Source: Halanaerobium praevalens DSM 2228
Lineage (GTDB): Bacteria > Bacillota > Halanaerobiia > Halanaerobiales > Halanaerobiaceae
Length of the DNA stretch: 64,000 nucleotides
Assembly: GCF_000165465.1 (NCBI RefSeq)
Contig: NC_017455.1
Coordinates: forward strand, 1,116,001-1,180,000
Direction of reading: 5' to 3'
Under the pieces are notes generated by a model. It saw only the letters and a list, made by a program, of their open reading frames with translations, searched no databases and was not told where the DNA came from. A program made the position numbers and the translations under genes. Shown here piece after piece: positions 29,427 to 39,557 of the stretch. Within the stretch, counting starts at the first letter, position 1, and each line of letters starts with the position of its first letter.

Positions 29427-29972
29427 TTAAAATTTCTTTGTTCTACCAAATGATTCTCTTTTTTCGTTATCTTTTTTAATTGTTATAACTCTAAATTCTT
29501 TAAACTTTTGATCATAGTTTAAAAAATAATATTGATTAAGTTTAAAACCAAGCTGCCCTTTATAACTATGGCCATCTAAATCATTTTGCACTTTAGCTTG
29601 TTTAATAGATTTACAGCCAGAAACAATTCCAATTGGATAACCATTTTCTTTAACTAAGACATCAACCCCTAAAGGGCAGGTATCTTCTGCTTCATAATTA
29701 ATTAAATAGTTTTCTTCTACATAAGCATTTGGAAGCTTGATAAAAGTTTTATTTTCTTTTTTATCTTTAAAATAAATTAAATGTTGATTATCAATTTTAA
29801 TTACATCATCTAAAATTAGCCATTGACCTGAAATATTAGCTATCTCAGAATTAGCTTGAATAAGTTGACTTAAATTACTTTCTTTAAAATAATCAGCTTC
29901 TATTTTCTCTTTTGAATCAAGTTTAACTACTTTAGCTTTTTTATCTAATTCAAATAAATTAATAACATCCAC
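29427..29972 (-). CDS. Hypothetical protein, 181 aa
   Basis: A soluble protein with no signal peptide or membrane helix and no domain I recognise. It has two Cys (DTCPLGVDVLV and VSGCKSIKQ, about 95 and 118) in a beta-rich context and a basic C-terminus. Upstream AAGGAGAGTGA is a convincing ribosome site. It lies 39 bp after the SDR gene on the same strand and may share its transcript. Confidence 0.6.
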   Translation of the reverse strand: MDVINLFELDKKAKVVKLDSKEKIEADYFKESNLSQLIQANSEIANISGQWLILDDVIKIDNQHLIYFKDKKENKTFIKLPNAYVEENYLINYEAEDTCPLGVDVLVKENGYPIGIVSGCKSIKQAKVQNDLDGHSYKGQLGFKLNQYYFLNYDQKFKEFRVITIKKDNEKRESFGRTKKF

Positions 29973-30011
29973 TATTTATTCACTCTCCTTAGAATTAAAG
30001 ATCTTAGTTAA

Positions 30012-30806
30012 TTAGGTGCCGACACTGACTGATTCTGGTAAAGTACTACCTCCATCAATAATATTTTGAGTACCTGTCATATAGCTTGATTCATCACTAC
30101 CTAAAAAAGCAGCTAGTTCTCCTATTTCTTCAGGTTCAGCAAGCCTTTGCATTGGAATTGCTTTAGCCATTTCTGTTAAGACTGCTTCTGGTTCTTTAGG
30201 ATTTGATTGTTGAGCAATTGATTCAGCCATTGGAGTTCTGACATAACCTGGACAAATAGCATTGACTCGAATCTGAAAAGGCGCTAATTCGACTGCTAAT
30301 GATTTTGTTAACCCAACTAAAGCCGACTTGCTTAAAGCATAAGCAGTTTCTCCAGGATCAGCAACTAAGTCTCCAGTAACAGAAGAAGTGATTACAATAC
30401 TACCTTTGTTATTTTTTTTCATTTCAGGTAAAACAGCCTGAATAGTATTCCAAGTACCTTTAATATTAACATCAATATGAAAATCTCTATCTTCAGCTGT
30501 CATTTCTAAAAACTTTCCTAATTTACAAACTCCTGCATTTGCAACTAATATCTCAATAGTTCCAAACTTATCTTTAGCTTGAGTTACAGCCTTTTTTAAA
30601 TCATCTAAATTACGAAGATCAGCTTGGATAGCTATTACACTACTATGACCTTCAGCCTTTAAATCTGATGCTAAATCTAGTACATCATCTGCTATATCTA
30701 CTAACACTAATTTTGCTCCCTGCTGTGCATAGACTTTAGTAATTCCTCTACCAATACCACTAGCTGCACCAGTAATAAAAGCAACTTTATCAGTTAACTT
30801 AGCCAT
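30012..30806 (-). CDS. Short-chain dehydrogenase/reductase
   Basis: 264 residues with the NAD(P) motif TGAASGIG (about 13-20), NAGVCKLG, and the catalytic Ser plus YALSK (Tyr-x3-Lys). Asp in LVDIAD after beta-2 suggests NAD(H) preference. A longer frame runs to 30896, but ATG 30806 follows AAGGAGTG and gives the canonical length. The substrate cannot be told; the C-terminal MTGTQNIIDGGSTLPES resembles 3-oxoacyl-ACP or polyol reductases. Confidence 0.88.
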   Translation of the reverse strand: MAKLTDKVAFITGAASGIGRGITKVYAQQGAKLVLVDIADDVLDLASDLKAEGHSSVIAIQADLRNLDDLKKAVTQAKDKFGTIEILVANAGVCKLGKFLEMTAEDRDFHIDVNIKGTWNTIQAVLPEMKKNNKGSIVITSSVTGDLVADPGETAYALSKSALVGLTKSLAVELAPFQIRVNAICPGYVRTPMAESIAQQSNPKEPEAVLTEMAKAIPMQRLAEPEEIGELAAFLGSDESSYMTGTQNIIDGGSTLPESVSVGT

Positions 30807-31061
30807 TTTAATCACTCCTTTTTTATATTGTGAATAAGAGAACTTAATTATAATATAATAAATAAAAGAGCTGATGTCAAGTTTTATCTTGCTCAATTTT
30901 AAATAAAAATATCATATATTATCTAAAAAAGCAATGGTTTAATAATTTTAAGAATATTTAAATTTAAATATTCTAGTTAAAAAAAGCAGGATAATTAAAA
31001 TTCATCTTTAATATTGTATAGTAGATATAATTTTCACAAATATTTTTAAGAGGTGATTTTA

Positions 31062-32396
31062 ATGTTAAAAAAAGTTTCAAATTTTTTCGTGTCTATGGTG
31101 CAAAAATATTTACCAGATCCCTTTATTTTCGCTATTATTTTAACCTTTATAGTTTATTTAATGGGGATTTTTATTGCTGGTAACTCTCCTTTAGACATGG
31201 TTGCACATTGGGGTACTGGTTTTTGGAGTTTATTAGCTTTTGCAATGCAAATGTCTTTGGTTTTAGTTACTGGACATGCTTTAGCTAATAGTGATTTCTT
31301 TAAGAAAATTTTAAGAACAATTGCTTCAATACCTAGTAGTGCGGGTCAAGCTATCTTTATGACAACTCTAATTTCAGCTGTAGCTTGTTGGATCAATTGG
31401 GGATTTGGTTTAGTAATTGGTGCTTTATTAGCTAAAGAAATGGCAAGACAGATTGATGATCTGGACTATCCTTTATTAATTGCAAGTGCTTATTCTGGTT
31501 TTGTAGTTTGGCATGCAGGACTATCTGCTTCTGTTCCCTTAACTGTTGCTACAGAAGGAAACTTTTCTCAATCAATGATTGGAGGAATTATTCCAATTTC
31601 CGAAACAATTTTTAGTCCTTTAAATTTAATTTTAAGTGCAGTAGTTATTTTAACTATTCCCTTTATTAATAAATTTATGTTACCAGATAAAGAAAATAGA
31701 ATTATAGTTGATGCTGATATTTTATCAGATCGGAAAGAAGAAGAAAGTTCAGGTCGAATTATAGAAAACAAAGAACAATTTTTTGCAGATAAAATAGAAA
31801 ACTCACCTCTCCTTTCCATGTTACTTGGAGCTTTAGGGTTGAGTTACATAATTTATTATTTTATCAATGGTGGCGGTCTGAATTTAAATATAGTAATTTT
31901 TATATTTCTTATTTCTGGAATTATCTTACATAAAACGCCCCATCGTTATTTATTAGCTTTTAATGAAGCAGTTAAAGGTGCAGGCGGTATTTTACTTCAA
32001 TTCCCTTTATATGCTGGAATTATGGGAATGATGGTTAGTTCTGGTTTAGCTACTATTATTTCTGAATGGTTTGTATCTATTTCAACTGTTCATACTTTCC
32101 CATTTTTCTCTTTTTTAAGTGCTGGTCTAGTTAACTTTTTTGTTCCTTCTGGTGGAGGTCAGTGGTCAGTTCAGGCCCCTGTTATGGTTCCAGCTGGAGC
32201 AGAACTTGGAGTTGATGCAGCCAAAACTGCTTTAGCAGTAGCTTGGGGAGATGCCTGGACTAATATGATTCAACCATTTTGGGCATTACCAGCTTTAGGA
32301 ATTGCAGGACTTGGAGCAAGAGATATTATGGGCTATTGTATTGTGATTTTAATTTGGGTTGGAATTATCGCTTCATTTGGCTTTATGGTCTTTTAA
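31062..32396 (+). CDS. atoE: AtoE-family short-chain fatty acid transporter
   Basis: 444 residues, strongly hydrophobic with about ten or more membrane helices. It has family-typical segments at the N-terminus (YLPDPFIFAIILTFIVYL) and near the C-terminus (FVPSGGGQWSVQAPVMVPA, WGDAWTNMIQPFWALP). The start is ATG 31062 after AAGAGGTG. The family takes up short-chain fatty acids such as acetoacetate or butyrate, and related members carry dicarboxylates; no catabolic genes are adjacent to fix the substrate. Confidence 0.87.
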   Translation: MLKKVSNFFVSMVQKYLPDPFIFAIILTFIVYLMGIFIAGNSPLDMVAHWGTGFWSLLAFAMQMSLVLVTGHALANSDFFKKILRTIASIPSSAGQAIFMTTLISAVACWINWGFGLVIGALLAKEMARQIDDLDYPLLIASAYSGFVVWHAGLSASVPLTVATEGNFSQSMIGGIIPISETIFSPLNLILSAVVILTIPFINKFMLPDKENRIIVDADILSDRKEEESSGRIIENKEQFFADKIENSPLLSMLLGALGLSYIIYYFINGGGLNLNIVIFIFLISGIILHKTPHRYLLAFNEAVKGAGGILLQFPLYAGIMGMMVSSGLATIISEWFVSISTVHTFPFFSFLSAGLVNFFVPSGGGQWSVQAPVMVPAGAELGVDAAKTALAVAWGDAWTNMIQPFWALPALGIAGLGARDIMGYCIVILIWVGIIASFGFMVF

Positions 32397-32427
32397 AGTA
32401 GAATTGAATTAAATAGTTTAAAAAAAG

Positions 32428-32454
32428 AGCTGCCTTAATTGGCAGCTTTTTTTT
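32428..32454. terminator. Bidirectional terminator between atoE and hydrolase-fold gene
   Basis: AGCTGCC / GGCAGCT with a 6-nt loop, flanked by AAAAAA on the left and eight T's on the right. The T run overlaps the stop codon of the minus-strand gene. Confidence 0.88.
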
Positions 32455-33388
32455 AAATCTTATTTTTTTGATACCAATTATTAATTACTCTTTTTACAGA
32501 TTTTAGCTGCTGATTTTCTCCCTTTTCATCAATAAATCGATAATTTAAACCTGGCATAATTTTAAAAGTAAAATTATCTTTTTCAGCAAATTTATCTGCT
32601 AAATATTCTACTCCCTCTGGTGGAGTAAGTTGATTTTCTTTTCCAATGACATATAAAACTGGAATTTCTAAGTTTCTTAAATAAGGTTCAGACTCATAAT
32701 CTAAAAGACTAGCAAAATGCTTATAAGTAAGATTTAACCACTTAGCATCTGGAACTGGATACTCTCTAATAATATCAAATTTAGCAGCAAGCTTTTTTTG
32801 AGTATCTATCTTTACCCTATTGAAAAATTTACCTTCATTTACTGGGTCCTTAATTTTTTTAGCCAATAAAATTTTTAGTTCTTTTTCGAGTGAATAACCA
32901 CCAGCTGATAAAGAAATCAAATGAGTTATTTCTGGTATTTCAGCTGCAATTTGAGGAGCAATTTTGCCTCCTTCTAATCTACCAGCTAAAATAATATTTT
33001 TTAAATCATTGTGATAAACAGAATCTAGAACATAATTTATAACAAACTTAGTATCTTTAATTCTTCGGTTAATATTATTTGTTTGAGCAAAAAGTTCTGG
33101 GTCTTTAAAAGCATACTTTTCTATTAATAATAGATCAGTATTTGGTGGCAAATAATTTTCCCAGATTTCAAGATTAGTATAAGGTCTTCTGCCAGACCCC
33201 TCTAAAGCAATAAATAAATTTTTATTTAATTTATTTGGAGTTCTACTACCTAAATGATAGGTTAATTTTTCAGCTTCTAAATTAACTGTTTCCTCTGATT
33301 TAAAACTAATGGCTCTCTCTTCAGCAGCTGTCTTAAAAGTAAAGGCTAAACTAAAAATTATTATTAAAATAAATATTTTTTTAAACAT
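32453..33388 (-). CDS. Exported alpha/beta-hydrolase-fold protein lacking the nucleophile serine
   Basis: 311 residues with a signal peptide (1-22) and an alpha/beta-hydrolase layout: the oxyanion loop ALEGSGRRPYT, the elbow region at about 137-145, and a late acid/His region (VLYVIGKENQLTPPEG). The nucleophile elbow, normally G-x-S-x-G-G, reads AGRLEGG, so Ser is replaced by Leu. Related sequences with GHSEGG are active peptidases or esterases; this one is predicted to be inactive or to bind ligands. It is the last gene of the dfrA-thyA-paralogue run. Confidence 0.65.
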   Translation of the reverse strand: MFKKIFILIIIFSLAFTFKTAAEERAISFKSEETVNLEAEKLTYHLGSRTPNKLNKNLFIALEGSGRRPYTNLEIWENYLPPNTDLLLIEKYAFKDPELFAQTNNINRRIKDTKFVINYVLDSVYHNDLKNIILAGRLEGGKIAPQIAAEIPEITHLISLSAGGYSLEKELKILLAKKIKDPVNEGKFFNRVKIDTQKKLAAKFDIIREYPVPDAKWLNLTYKHFASLLDYESEPYLRNLEIPVLYVIGKENQLTPPEGVEYLADKFAEKDNFTFKIMPGLNYRFIDEKGENQQLKSVKRVINNWYQKNKI

Positions 33389-33392
33389 TAAA

Positions 33393-34133
33393 TTATCCTT
33401 TCTCAGTTATCTTTATTTTTTGATCAACATAATCTATTTGATAAACTTTTTGATAAAAATTTAATTGATGGCCTAAAAAGGCAGAAGTAACTATTTTATC
33501 ATTTTTAATATTTTCTGCTTTTAAAAAATTATTGACTTCAAAGTTACGGAAATAGCCTCTTTTTATTTCATCAGTAAAATATTGCTTATATTTTTGGGGA
33601 AGTACTAAAATATTGACGTCTTGATTTTTAGCTAAATATAATTTTACTTTTGCTAAAAATTCTTGATCTTTATTGACTGTAAATTGTCTTTCTTTTGCAA
33701 AAATAATTATCTGATATTTTCCTGAAGAATGAAACTTAACAAAGAAATCTCTATTTGATATTTTTTTAAAATTTTGAGCTTTATCTTTTAATTTATTAGT
33801 AAATGATAAAGCAGATAACTTTGAGTGTCTAACATTTCTTTTGATTGTCAGAGGAGAATCTATAAGACCTACTTGGTCTTCTTTATAAGTATGGCCAATC
33901 AAGAAATTTATTTCTTCTTTTTTATCATGAAGATATACTGTACTATAACCTACAGTTTTTGGTAAAAATTTATTTGACCAGTTATATTTTTTTCTGTAGT
34001 CTATAATCTCGATCTGATTATCAAACTCTTCTTTTAAAACTTTTTCTACTTCTCTTTTTGGAATTGTAAGTATAAAAAAAGTTATTGCTCCAACTATAAT
34101 TACTAAGATTAATAAAACAGCGATAATTTTCAT
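33393..34133 (-). CDS. Membrane-anchored hypothetical protein (paralogue 2)
   Basis: 246 residues with an N-terminal membrane helix (about 4-24), followed by a soluble extracytoplasmic part with no recognised domain. Its first 90 residues align with the upstream gene product (EVEKVLKEEF, VYLHDKKEEINFLIGH, then LSFTNKLKDKAQNFKKISNRDFFV), so the two are tandem paralogues. AGGAGAAAA precedes the ATG. The hydrolase-fold gene starts 4 bp after its stop. Function unknown. Confidence 0.6.
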   Translation of the reverse strand: MKIIAVLLILVIIVGAITFFILTIPKREVEKVLKEEFDNQIEIIDYRKKYNWSNKFLPKTVGYSTVYLHDKKEEINFLIGHTYKEDQVGLIDSPLTIKRNVRHSKLSALSFTNKLKDKAQNFKKISNRDFFVKFHSSGKYQIIIFAKERQFTVNKDQEFLAKVKLYLAKNQDVNILVLPQKYKQYFTDEIKRGYFRNFEVNNFLKAENIKNDKIVTSAFLGHQLNFYQKVYQIDYVDQKIKITEKG

Positions 34134-34164
34134 TTTGTTATTTTCTCCTATTATCTTTTGTTTT

Positions 34165-35208
34165 TTACTGCTGATGTTCTATAAATTGATCATTAAGAAA
34201 GTCATATTTTAGAAATCTAATTTTCAGCTCTTCTTTTTGGTTAATTATGCTATCATAAATTTCAACTTCAAAACGATTTTGATCCCAAATTAAAAAAGAG
34301 TCTATAAAATCAATATCTAAATTCTTATTGTATTTTTTTTGATATAATCTTTTAATTAATTCTTCAGTTTTAAGACCTAAACTAATATCTAAATTACTAC
34401 CTTTATTTAGTAAATATAAATAATGTTTTTTTGAAAATTCTCCTCTAACTTCTTGTATTTTTGAGCCGTGATAGCGCCCTACATCTTCATGCATATCTTT
34501 TTGATCAATATAGCTTATCCGATAAGAGCTTAAGTGTGGTAAAAAAGAACCAAACATTCCACTATTTAATACTTCTAAATCTTGAATTCCATTTTCTTTG
34601 AAAATTTTATTTTTTTCAAAATAGCCAAAATAAGATTTTCTGATTTCTTGACTAAAATATTTTTTATATTTTTTAGGAATAAATATAATTTTATCGGCTT
34701 GGTTTTGAGATAAATATAATTCTAATTCATTAAATATTTTTTTAGTTTTTTCAAATGAAAACTCATTCATATCTAAAAAAAGAATTATTTGATATTCTTT
34801 ATAAGTATGATAATAATTAACGAAAAAATCTCTATTTGATACTTTTTCAAATGCCTGAGCTTTATTTGTCAGCTTATTAATAAAGGTCAAAGCTTCTGCT
34901 TCGGCTTCATTTATTTTTTCAACTAAACTTTTAAAGCTATCTTTTTTTAAAATATCTTTATTTTTTTTATAATCATGACTAATGAAATAATTTATATCTT
35001 TTTCTTTGTCATGTAAATAAACAACACTAAAACCCTTGCTTCTTATCCGATCCCAATAATACTGCTTTTTATATTTAACAATTTCAATTTTATTTTTAAA
35101 TTCTTCTTTTAAAACTTTTTCAACTTTTCTTTGAGGGTTAAAAAAAGCAAAAGCATTTAAACTGCTAATTAAAATTATTAAGATTAATAAAGTAGTTATA
35201 ATTATCAT
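34165..35208 (-). CDS. Membrane-anchored hypothetical protein (paralogue 1, longer)
   Basis: 347 residues with an N-terminal membrane helix (about 2-22) and a basic/aromatic soluble part. It shares the KVEKVLKEEF, VVYLHDKEKDINYFISH and ISYIDQKD segments with the gene that follows, but has about 100 extra C-terminal residues. ATG 35208 with AGAGGAT upstream is preferred to ATG 35226. It lies 22 bp after the thyA stop, so co-transcription with the folate genes is likely but probably incidental. Function unknown. Confidence 0.6.
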   Translation of the reverse strand: MIIITTLLILIILISSLNAFAFFNPQRKVEKVLKEEFKNKIEIVKYKKQYYWDRIRSKGFSVVYLHDKEKDINYFISHDYKKNKDILKKDSFKSLVEKINEAEAEALTFINKLTNKAQAFEKVSNRDFFVNYYHTYKEYQIILFLDMNEFSFEKTKKIFNELELYLSQNQADKIIFIPKKYKKYFSQEIRKSYFGYFEKNKIFKENGIQDLEVLNSGMFGSFLPHLSSYRISYIDQKDMHEDVGRYHGSKIQEVRGEFSKKHYLYLLNKGSNLDISLGLKTEELIKRLYQKKYNKNLDIDFIDSFLIWDQNRFEVEIYDSIINQKEELKIRFLKYDFLNDQFIEHQQ

Positions 35209-35230
35209 TTTATTATATCCTCTCATTTGA

Positions 35231-36022
35231 CTAGACCGATACTTTCCCTTTAATAAGTGGATGAGGATTATAATTTAGTAATTTAATATCTTCATATTTA
35301 AAATCAAATAGATTATTAATCTTTGGATTTAATTTAATTTGAGCTAAATCTCTTGGCTTTCTTTTTAATTGTTTTTTTATTTGCTCAAAGTGATTATGAT
35401 AAATATGAACATCTCCTCCAGACCAGATAAAATCTCCGACTTCAAGTCCTACAACTTGAGCTATCATATGTGTTAACAAACTATAACTAGCTATATTAAA
35501 AGGTACGCCTAAGAAAGTATCACAAGAACGTTGATATAATTGACATGATAGTTTGCCGTCAGCAACATAAAATTGAAAAAGTAAATGACATGGTGGTAAA
35601 GCCATATTTTCTAAGTCTCCTACATTCCAGGCATTTACTAATAATCTTCTAGAGTTAGGATTTGTTTTGATTTGTTCAATAACCTCAGAAATTTGATCTA
35701 TTGTTCCATCTTTACCTTCCCAATTTCTCCACTGGTGACCATAAATATGACCTAAGTCTCCATGTTCATCTGCCCATTCATCCCAAATATGCACATTATT
35801 GTCATTTAAATATTTAATATTAGTGTCTCCTTTTAAAAACCAAAGAAGTTCATGTACAATTGCTTTCCAATATATTTTTTTAGTTGTAAGTAGTGGAAAG
35901 CCTTTTTTTAAGTTGAATCGTAGTTGATAACCAAAAACACTTCTAGTTCCTGTACCTGTTCTATCTTCACGATCTACTCCATTATCTAAAATATGTTGAC
36001 ACATTTTAAGGTATTTCTTCAT
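35231..36022 (-). CDS. thyA: Thymidylate synthase
   Basis: 263 residues with all key motifs: [15 protein letters not shown], the FLKGDTN loop, the catalytic Cys in [29 protein letters not shown], and DVHIYHNH. It methylates dUMP using methylene-tetrahydrofolate and yields dihydrofolate for DfrA. It directly follows dfrA (stop TAA, then the start ATG after one base, with AGGAGTG inside the dfrA end). The C-terminus ends KGKVSV instead of the frequent APVAV. Confidence 0.97.
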   Translation of the reverse strand: MKKYLKMCQHILDNGVDREDRTGTGTRSVFGYQLRFNLKKGFPLLTTKKIYWKAIVHELLWFLKGDTNIKYLNDNNVHIWDEWADEHGDLGHIYGHQWRNWEGKDGTIDQISEVIEQIKTNPNSRRLLVNAWNVGDLENMALPPCHLLFQFYVADGKLSCQLYQRSCDTFLGVPFNIASYSLLTHMIAQVVGLEVGDFIWSGGDVHIYHNHFEQIKKQLKRKPRDLAQIKLNPKINNLFDFKYEDIKLLNYNPHPLIKGKVSV

Positions 36023-36535
36023 TTAAATTTCACTCCTAGATATTTTGTTTTTACGTTGATAAATATAATAATTATAATGATAAGGATTTTCACTATTATA
36101 CTTCCCCTTTTTTTTCATTACTTTTAACCAATTATCAAAATTAAGTGGGGGGAAATAAGTATCTCCTTTAAATTCAGCTTCTATAATAGTTAAGTATAAT
36201 TTCTTAGTATATGGTAAAAATAGTTTGTAAATTTCAGCTCCTCCAATAATAAAAGCTTCTTTTTTAGAATCTAAAAATTCATCTAATATTTTTTTAACTG
36301 AATGGATTATTTCAGCTCCTTCAGCTTGATATTTTTTATTTCGTGTTAAAATAATATTTCTTCTACCAGGTAAGGGAAATCCAATTGATTCAAAAGTCTT
36401 ACGTCCCATAATAACTGGAGCTCCCATTGTGGTTTGCTTAAAATATTCTAAATCTGCTGGCAAATCCCAAGGGATTTCATTCTTATCACCAATTAATTGA
36501 TTTTTATCCATTGCTACAATAATTGCTAAACTCAT
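36023..36535 (-). CDS. dfrA: Dihydrofolate reductase
   Basis: 170 residues with the DHFR signatures: AMDKNQLIGDKNEIPWDLPADLEYFK, MGRKTFESIG, the FIIGGAEIY cofactor loop and the LTIIEAEFKGDTYFP strand. The acidic active-site residue is the Asp in PWDLPADL. It regenerates tetrahydrofolate consumed by thymidylate synthase, whose gene follows immediately on the same transcript. Confidence 0.96.
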   Translation of the reverse strand: MSLAIIVAMDKNQLIGDKNEIPWDLPADLEYFKQTTMGAPVIMGRKTFESIGFPLPGRRNIILTRNKKYQAEGAEIIHSVKKILDEFLDSKKEAFIIGGAEIYKLFLPYTKKLYLTIIEAEFKGDTYFPPLNFDNWLKVMKKKGKYNSENPYHYNYYIYQRKNKISRSEI

Positions 36536-36704
36536 AATTACACCTCTTCAACTTCATTTTTAGTTAAAATCCTGCTTTAACTTAAAACAAAGCAGAAAAT
36601 ATATTATAATTAGTATAGCAAGAATCTGAATAATGGTAAAGTAAATATTATAAAAAAATATACTAAAAAATATTTATAATTTTTCGAATAAACTGTGCAT
36701 AAAA

Positions 36705-36743
36705 AAAGAATGCCATTAGAAATTGTACTAATTAGCATTCTTT
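36705..36743 (-). terminator. Terminator after the GGDEF-EAL gene (minus strand)
   Basis: AAAGAATGC / GCATTCTTT with an inner ATTAG / CTAAT pairing. On the minus strand seven T's follow. Confidence 0.8.
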
Positions 36744-36760
36744 AGTTGATAATTTTAAAT

Positions 36761-38741
36761 TTAAATATAGTTCTTTGTTAAAATAGCTTTAATTTGATCT
36801 TTAGCTAGTGGTTTACTAAAATAATAGCCCTGAATATAATCACAATTATGTGCTTTTAATTGCAAATACTGTTCTTTAGTTTCAACACCTTCAGCAACTA
36901 TAGGTAGATCTAGGCTGTGGAGCAGATTAATTAAATTAATCAAAGTGTCTATCTTATCTGCCTCCATAAAATTATCTGCTAAAAATTTATCTAATTTAAC
37001 CTTATCTGTTTTTAAATAACTAAGGTAGCTAAAAGAAGAATAACCAGTACCAAAGTCATCTAAAGCAATTTGAACTCCTATATTTTTTAATTGGTTAATA
37101 AAAGTAATAGCCTTATTATCTTCAATTAAGATGCTTTCTGTAATTTCAATTTCTAAATAATGAGCAGCTATTTTATATTTTTTAAATTCTTTTTTAAAAA
37201 GTCAAGATAGCCGTGATCTCGAATCTGTTTTGCAGAAAAATTAATTGAAATTGTAATCTCTGCTTGATATTGATTTTTAATTAAAGCTAACTGTTTAATA
37301 GCAGCTTTAGTCACCCAGCGTCCAATTTCAATAATCAAACCACTTTCTTCAGCAACTGGAATAAATTCTCCTGGAGAAAAACTATTGTCTTTTAATCTCA
37401 GTAAGGCTTCTAGAAAATCTGCCTGACCTGTTTTTAAATTGATTTGTGGTTGATATTTTAAACTAAAACCATTATTTTTAGGGCATTTTGTAATTTGTTT
37501 TTTATTTTTTTGCGACGTTTAAGCTGATCAATCATTTTTTGGTTATAGTAAAGATAATTATTTTTCTTTATTTTTTTAGCTTCATACATTGCTATATCAG
37601 CTTTAGTAATTAATTGATCTGTAGTTTTAGCATCTTCGGGATAAAGGGCAATACCTAAAGCAAATTTGATAAAAATTTGATCATCTTTGATGGCAAAAGG
37701 CTGATTAAATACTGCTTTTAATTTAGTAACTTCTTTTTCTATTTGATTAATATTTAAGTTTTTAATTAAAATTAAAAACTCATCTCCACCATAACGGGCT
37801 ACTGCAATATTTTCTGAACTAAAAGCAGCTAATCTTTGGGCAACTTCTGTTAAAAGTCGATCACCATAAATATGACCATAATTATCATTTATTTCTTTAA
37901 AATCATTAATATCTAATAAGGATAGTGCACCTTTAGCATCTGATTTTAATTCTTTTTCTAAAATATTAATAAAGCGTCTGCGGTTTGGTATTTCTGTTAG
38001 TGGGTCATGAAAAGCCTGATAACTTAATTCTTCATTTAAGGCTGTTATTTCTTCATTATATGCTTCTAGCTGTTGGTAAGAAGCATTTATTTCTTCTATC
38101 ATATAGTTAAAATTCATAGCTAAAAGACCAATTTCATCATTACTATATTCTTTAATTTTGTTATCAAAATTAGTTTTATTGATATTTTTGATCACTTTAA
38201 TTAAATTATTTAATGGTTTAAAGGCTTTTTTACTAACCAATGTAATAACAATTATTAAAGCTAGTGTTAAGATTAAGGAAAGCATTATTAAACGATTCCT
38301 TAATACAGCTACCCTTATTTTATAAAAATAATCTGTATAAGTAATTTCAACTTCTCCTAAAAATTTATCATTAGAATAATAAATTTTTTGGCTAGCTTTA
38401 AGTAGTTTACCTTTTTTAATGGCTGGTGATCTTAATTCAACTAATTTTTCACCTTTTCCATCTTTGATAATAATTTGAACAAGTTCTTCTTCTTGAAAAA
38501 AATATTCTGCATTTTCTTTAAGATCTTTAAACTCAAAATCCCACAAATAATTACTGCTTGTATTAGCAAGTAATTCTAAGTTTCTTTTAAAATTTTCTTG
38601 GTAAATATCAGCTTCATCTGCTGCAAAATCATTAACTAAATATATTGTAAATAAAGTCATTAAAATCAGGATTATTGCTACTAAATACATACTGAATTTA
38701 AAACTAAGTTTATTAAAAAAAGGTAATTCAGCTTCTCTCAT
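36761..38741 (-). pseudogene. GGDEF-EAL cyclic-di-GMP protein broken by two frameshifts
   Basis: The 5' part (427 residues to a stop at 37458) has two membrane helices around a periplasmic sensor, HAMP (about 180-230), and a diguanylate-cyclase domain with intact GGDEF (ARYGGDEFLIL). Beyond it the minus strand still encodes a full EAL domain: NNGFSLKYQPQINL, FLEALLRL, the DDFGTGYSSF loop, VAEGVETKEQ and IQGYYFSKPL. Restoring one A in the run at 37475-37479 and one in the run at 37190-37195 joins all parts. This is either a decayed gene or homopolymer sequencing errors. The upstream neighbour is a periplasmic binding protein. Confidence 0.88.
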
Positions 38742-38804
38742 TTTAAATTTAACCCCTTTTAAGCCCCATTTTTAGTCAGTTATCTGGATTATAGTTTTAG
38801 CTAA

Positions 38805-39557
38805 TTAGTTTTGATATTTGTTAAATATTTCAGCAATTTGCCCATTTGCTTTAAGCTCATCAAAAGCTGCTTGAAAAGATTCAATGATATAATCAGGAGT
38901 ATTTTTATGAAAAGCAAAATTCATTGATTTTTCGCCAAAAGAATAAACATTTTCAAACCAATCAGTATTTAGTTCTAAATCATGACTAGTTTGAACCATG
39001 GTTTTATTAGAAGTTGCAACTAGATCTATCCTATTCTTATAAAGTTTTTTAGTGTTTAAAATGTTTGAACTAACTCTATCTAAGTTGTTTTTTTCTAAAT
39101 TTGTATTTGTTAATAAAATACTTTCTAAGACATCATAGCGTAAAGTTCCAATTTGATATTGATTTAAATCAGCAACAGAATTAATTTCTATATTTCTTTT
39201 TTTAGCTGCCCAAAGATTAAATTCAATTTTAAAAATTGGACCAACCCATTTAAATAGATCTTCTCTTGCTTTAGTCCGAGCTGTAGTATAAAGAATTGTA
39301 TTTGCTTTAGTTTGGGCTTGGTTATAGGCTCTGGCCCAAGGATAGATTTCAATATCTGATCTATTTTGCTTAGAGCCTATTTTGTCTAAAATTAAAACTA
39401 ATATATCAGTCGAAATCCCCTTTATTTGAGAATCTTCACTAAAATTATAAGGTCTCCATTCTTCTGTCATAATAGTGAATTCAGGAATTTGATTAGCATA
39501 AATTGGAGTTGAAATTAAAAGAATTAAACAGCTAATAATTATCACTTTAGTTTTCAT
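38805..39557 (-). CDS. Periplasmic solute-binding protein (SBP family 3-like)
   Basis: 250 residues with a signal peptide (1-21, cleaved near IYANQ) and an amino-acid-binding-protein fold (EWRPYNFSEDSQIKGISTDILVLILDKIG, FKWVGPIF, then a C-terminal QAAFDELKANGQIAEIFNKY). No ABC permease or ATPase is next to it. It sits 63 bp upstream of the GGDEF-EAL gene on the same strand, so it may present a ligand to that sensor rather than serve transport. The ligand is unknown. Confidence 0.78.
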   Translation of the reverse strand: MKTKVIIISCLILLISTPIYANQIPEFTIMTEEWRPYNFSEDSQIKGISTDILVLILDKIGSKQNRSDIEIYPWARAYNQAQTKANTILYTTARTKAREDLFKWVGPIFKIEFNLWAAKKRNIEINSVADLNQYQIGTLRYDVLESILLTNTNLEKNNLDRVSSNILNTKKLYKNRIDLVATSNKTMVQTSHDLELNTDWFENVYSFGEKSMNFAFHKNTPDYIIESFQAAFDELKANGQIAEIFNKYQN

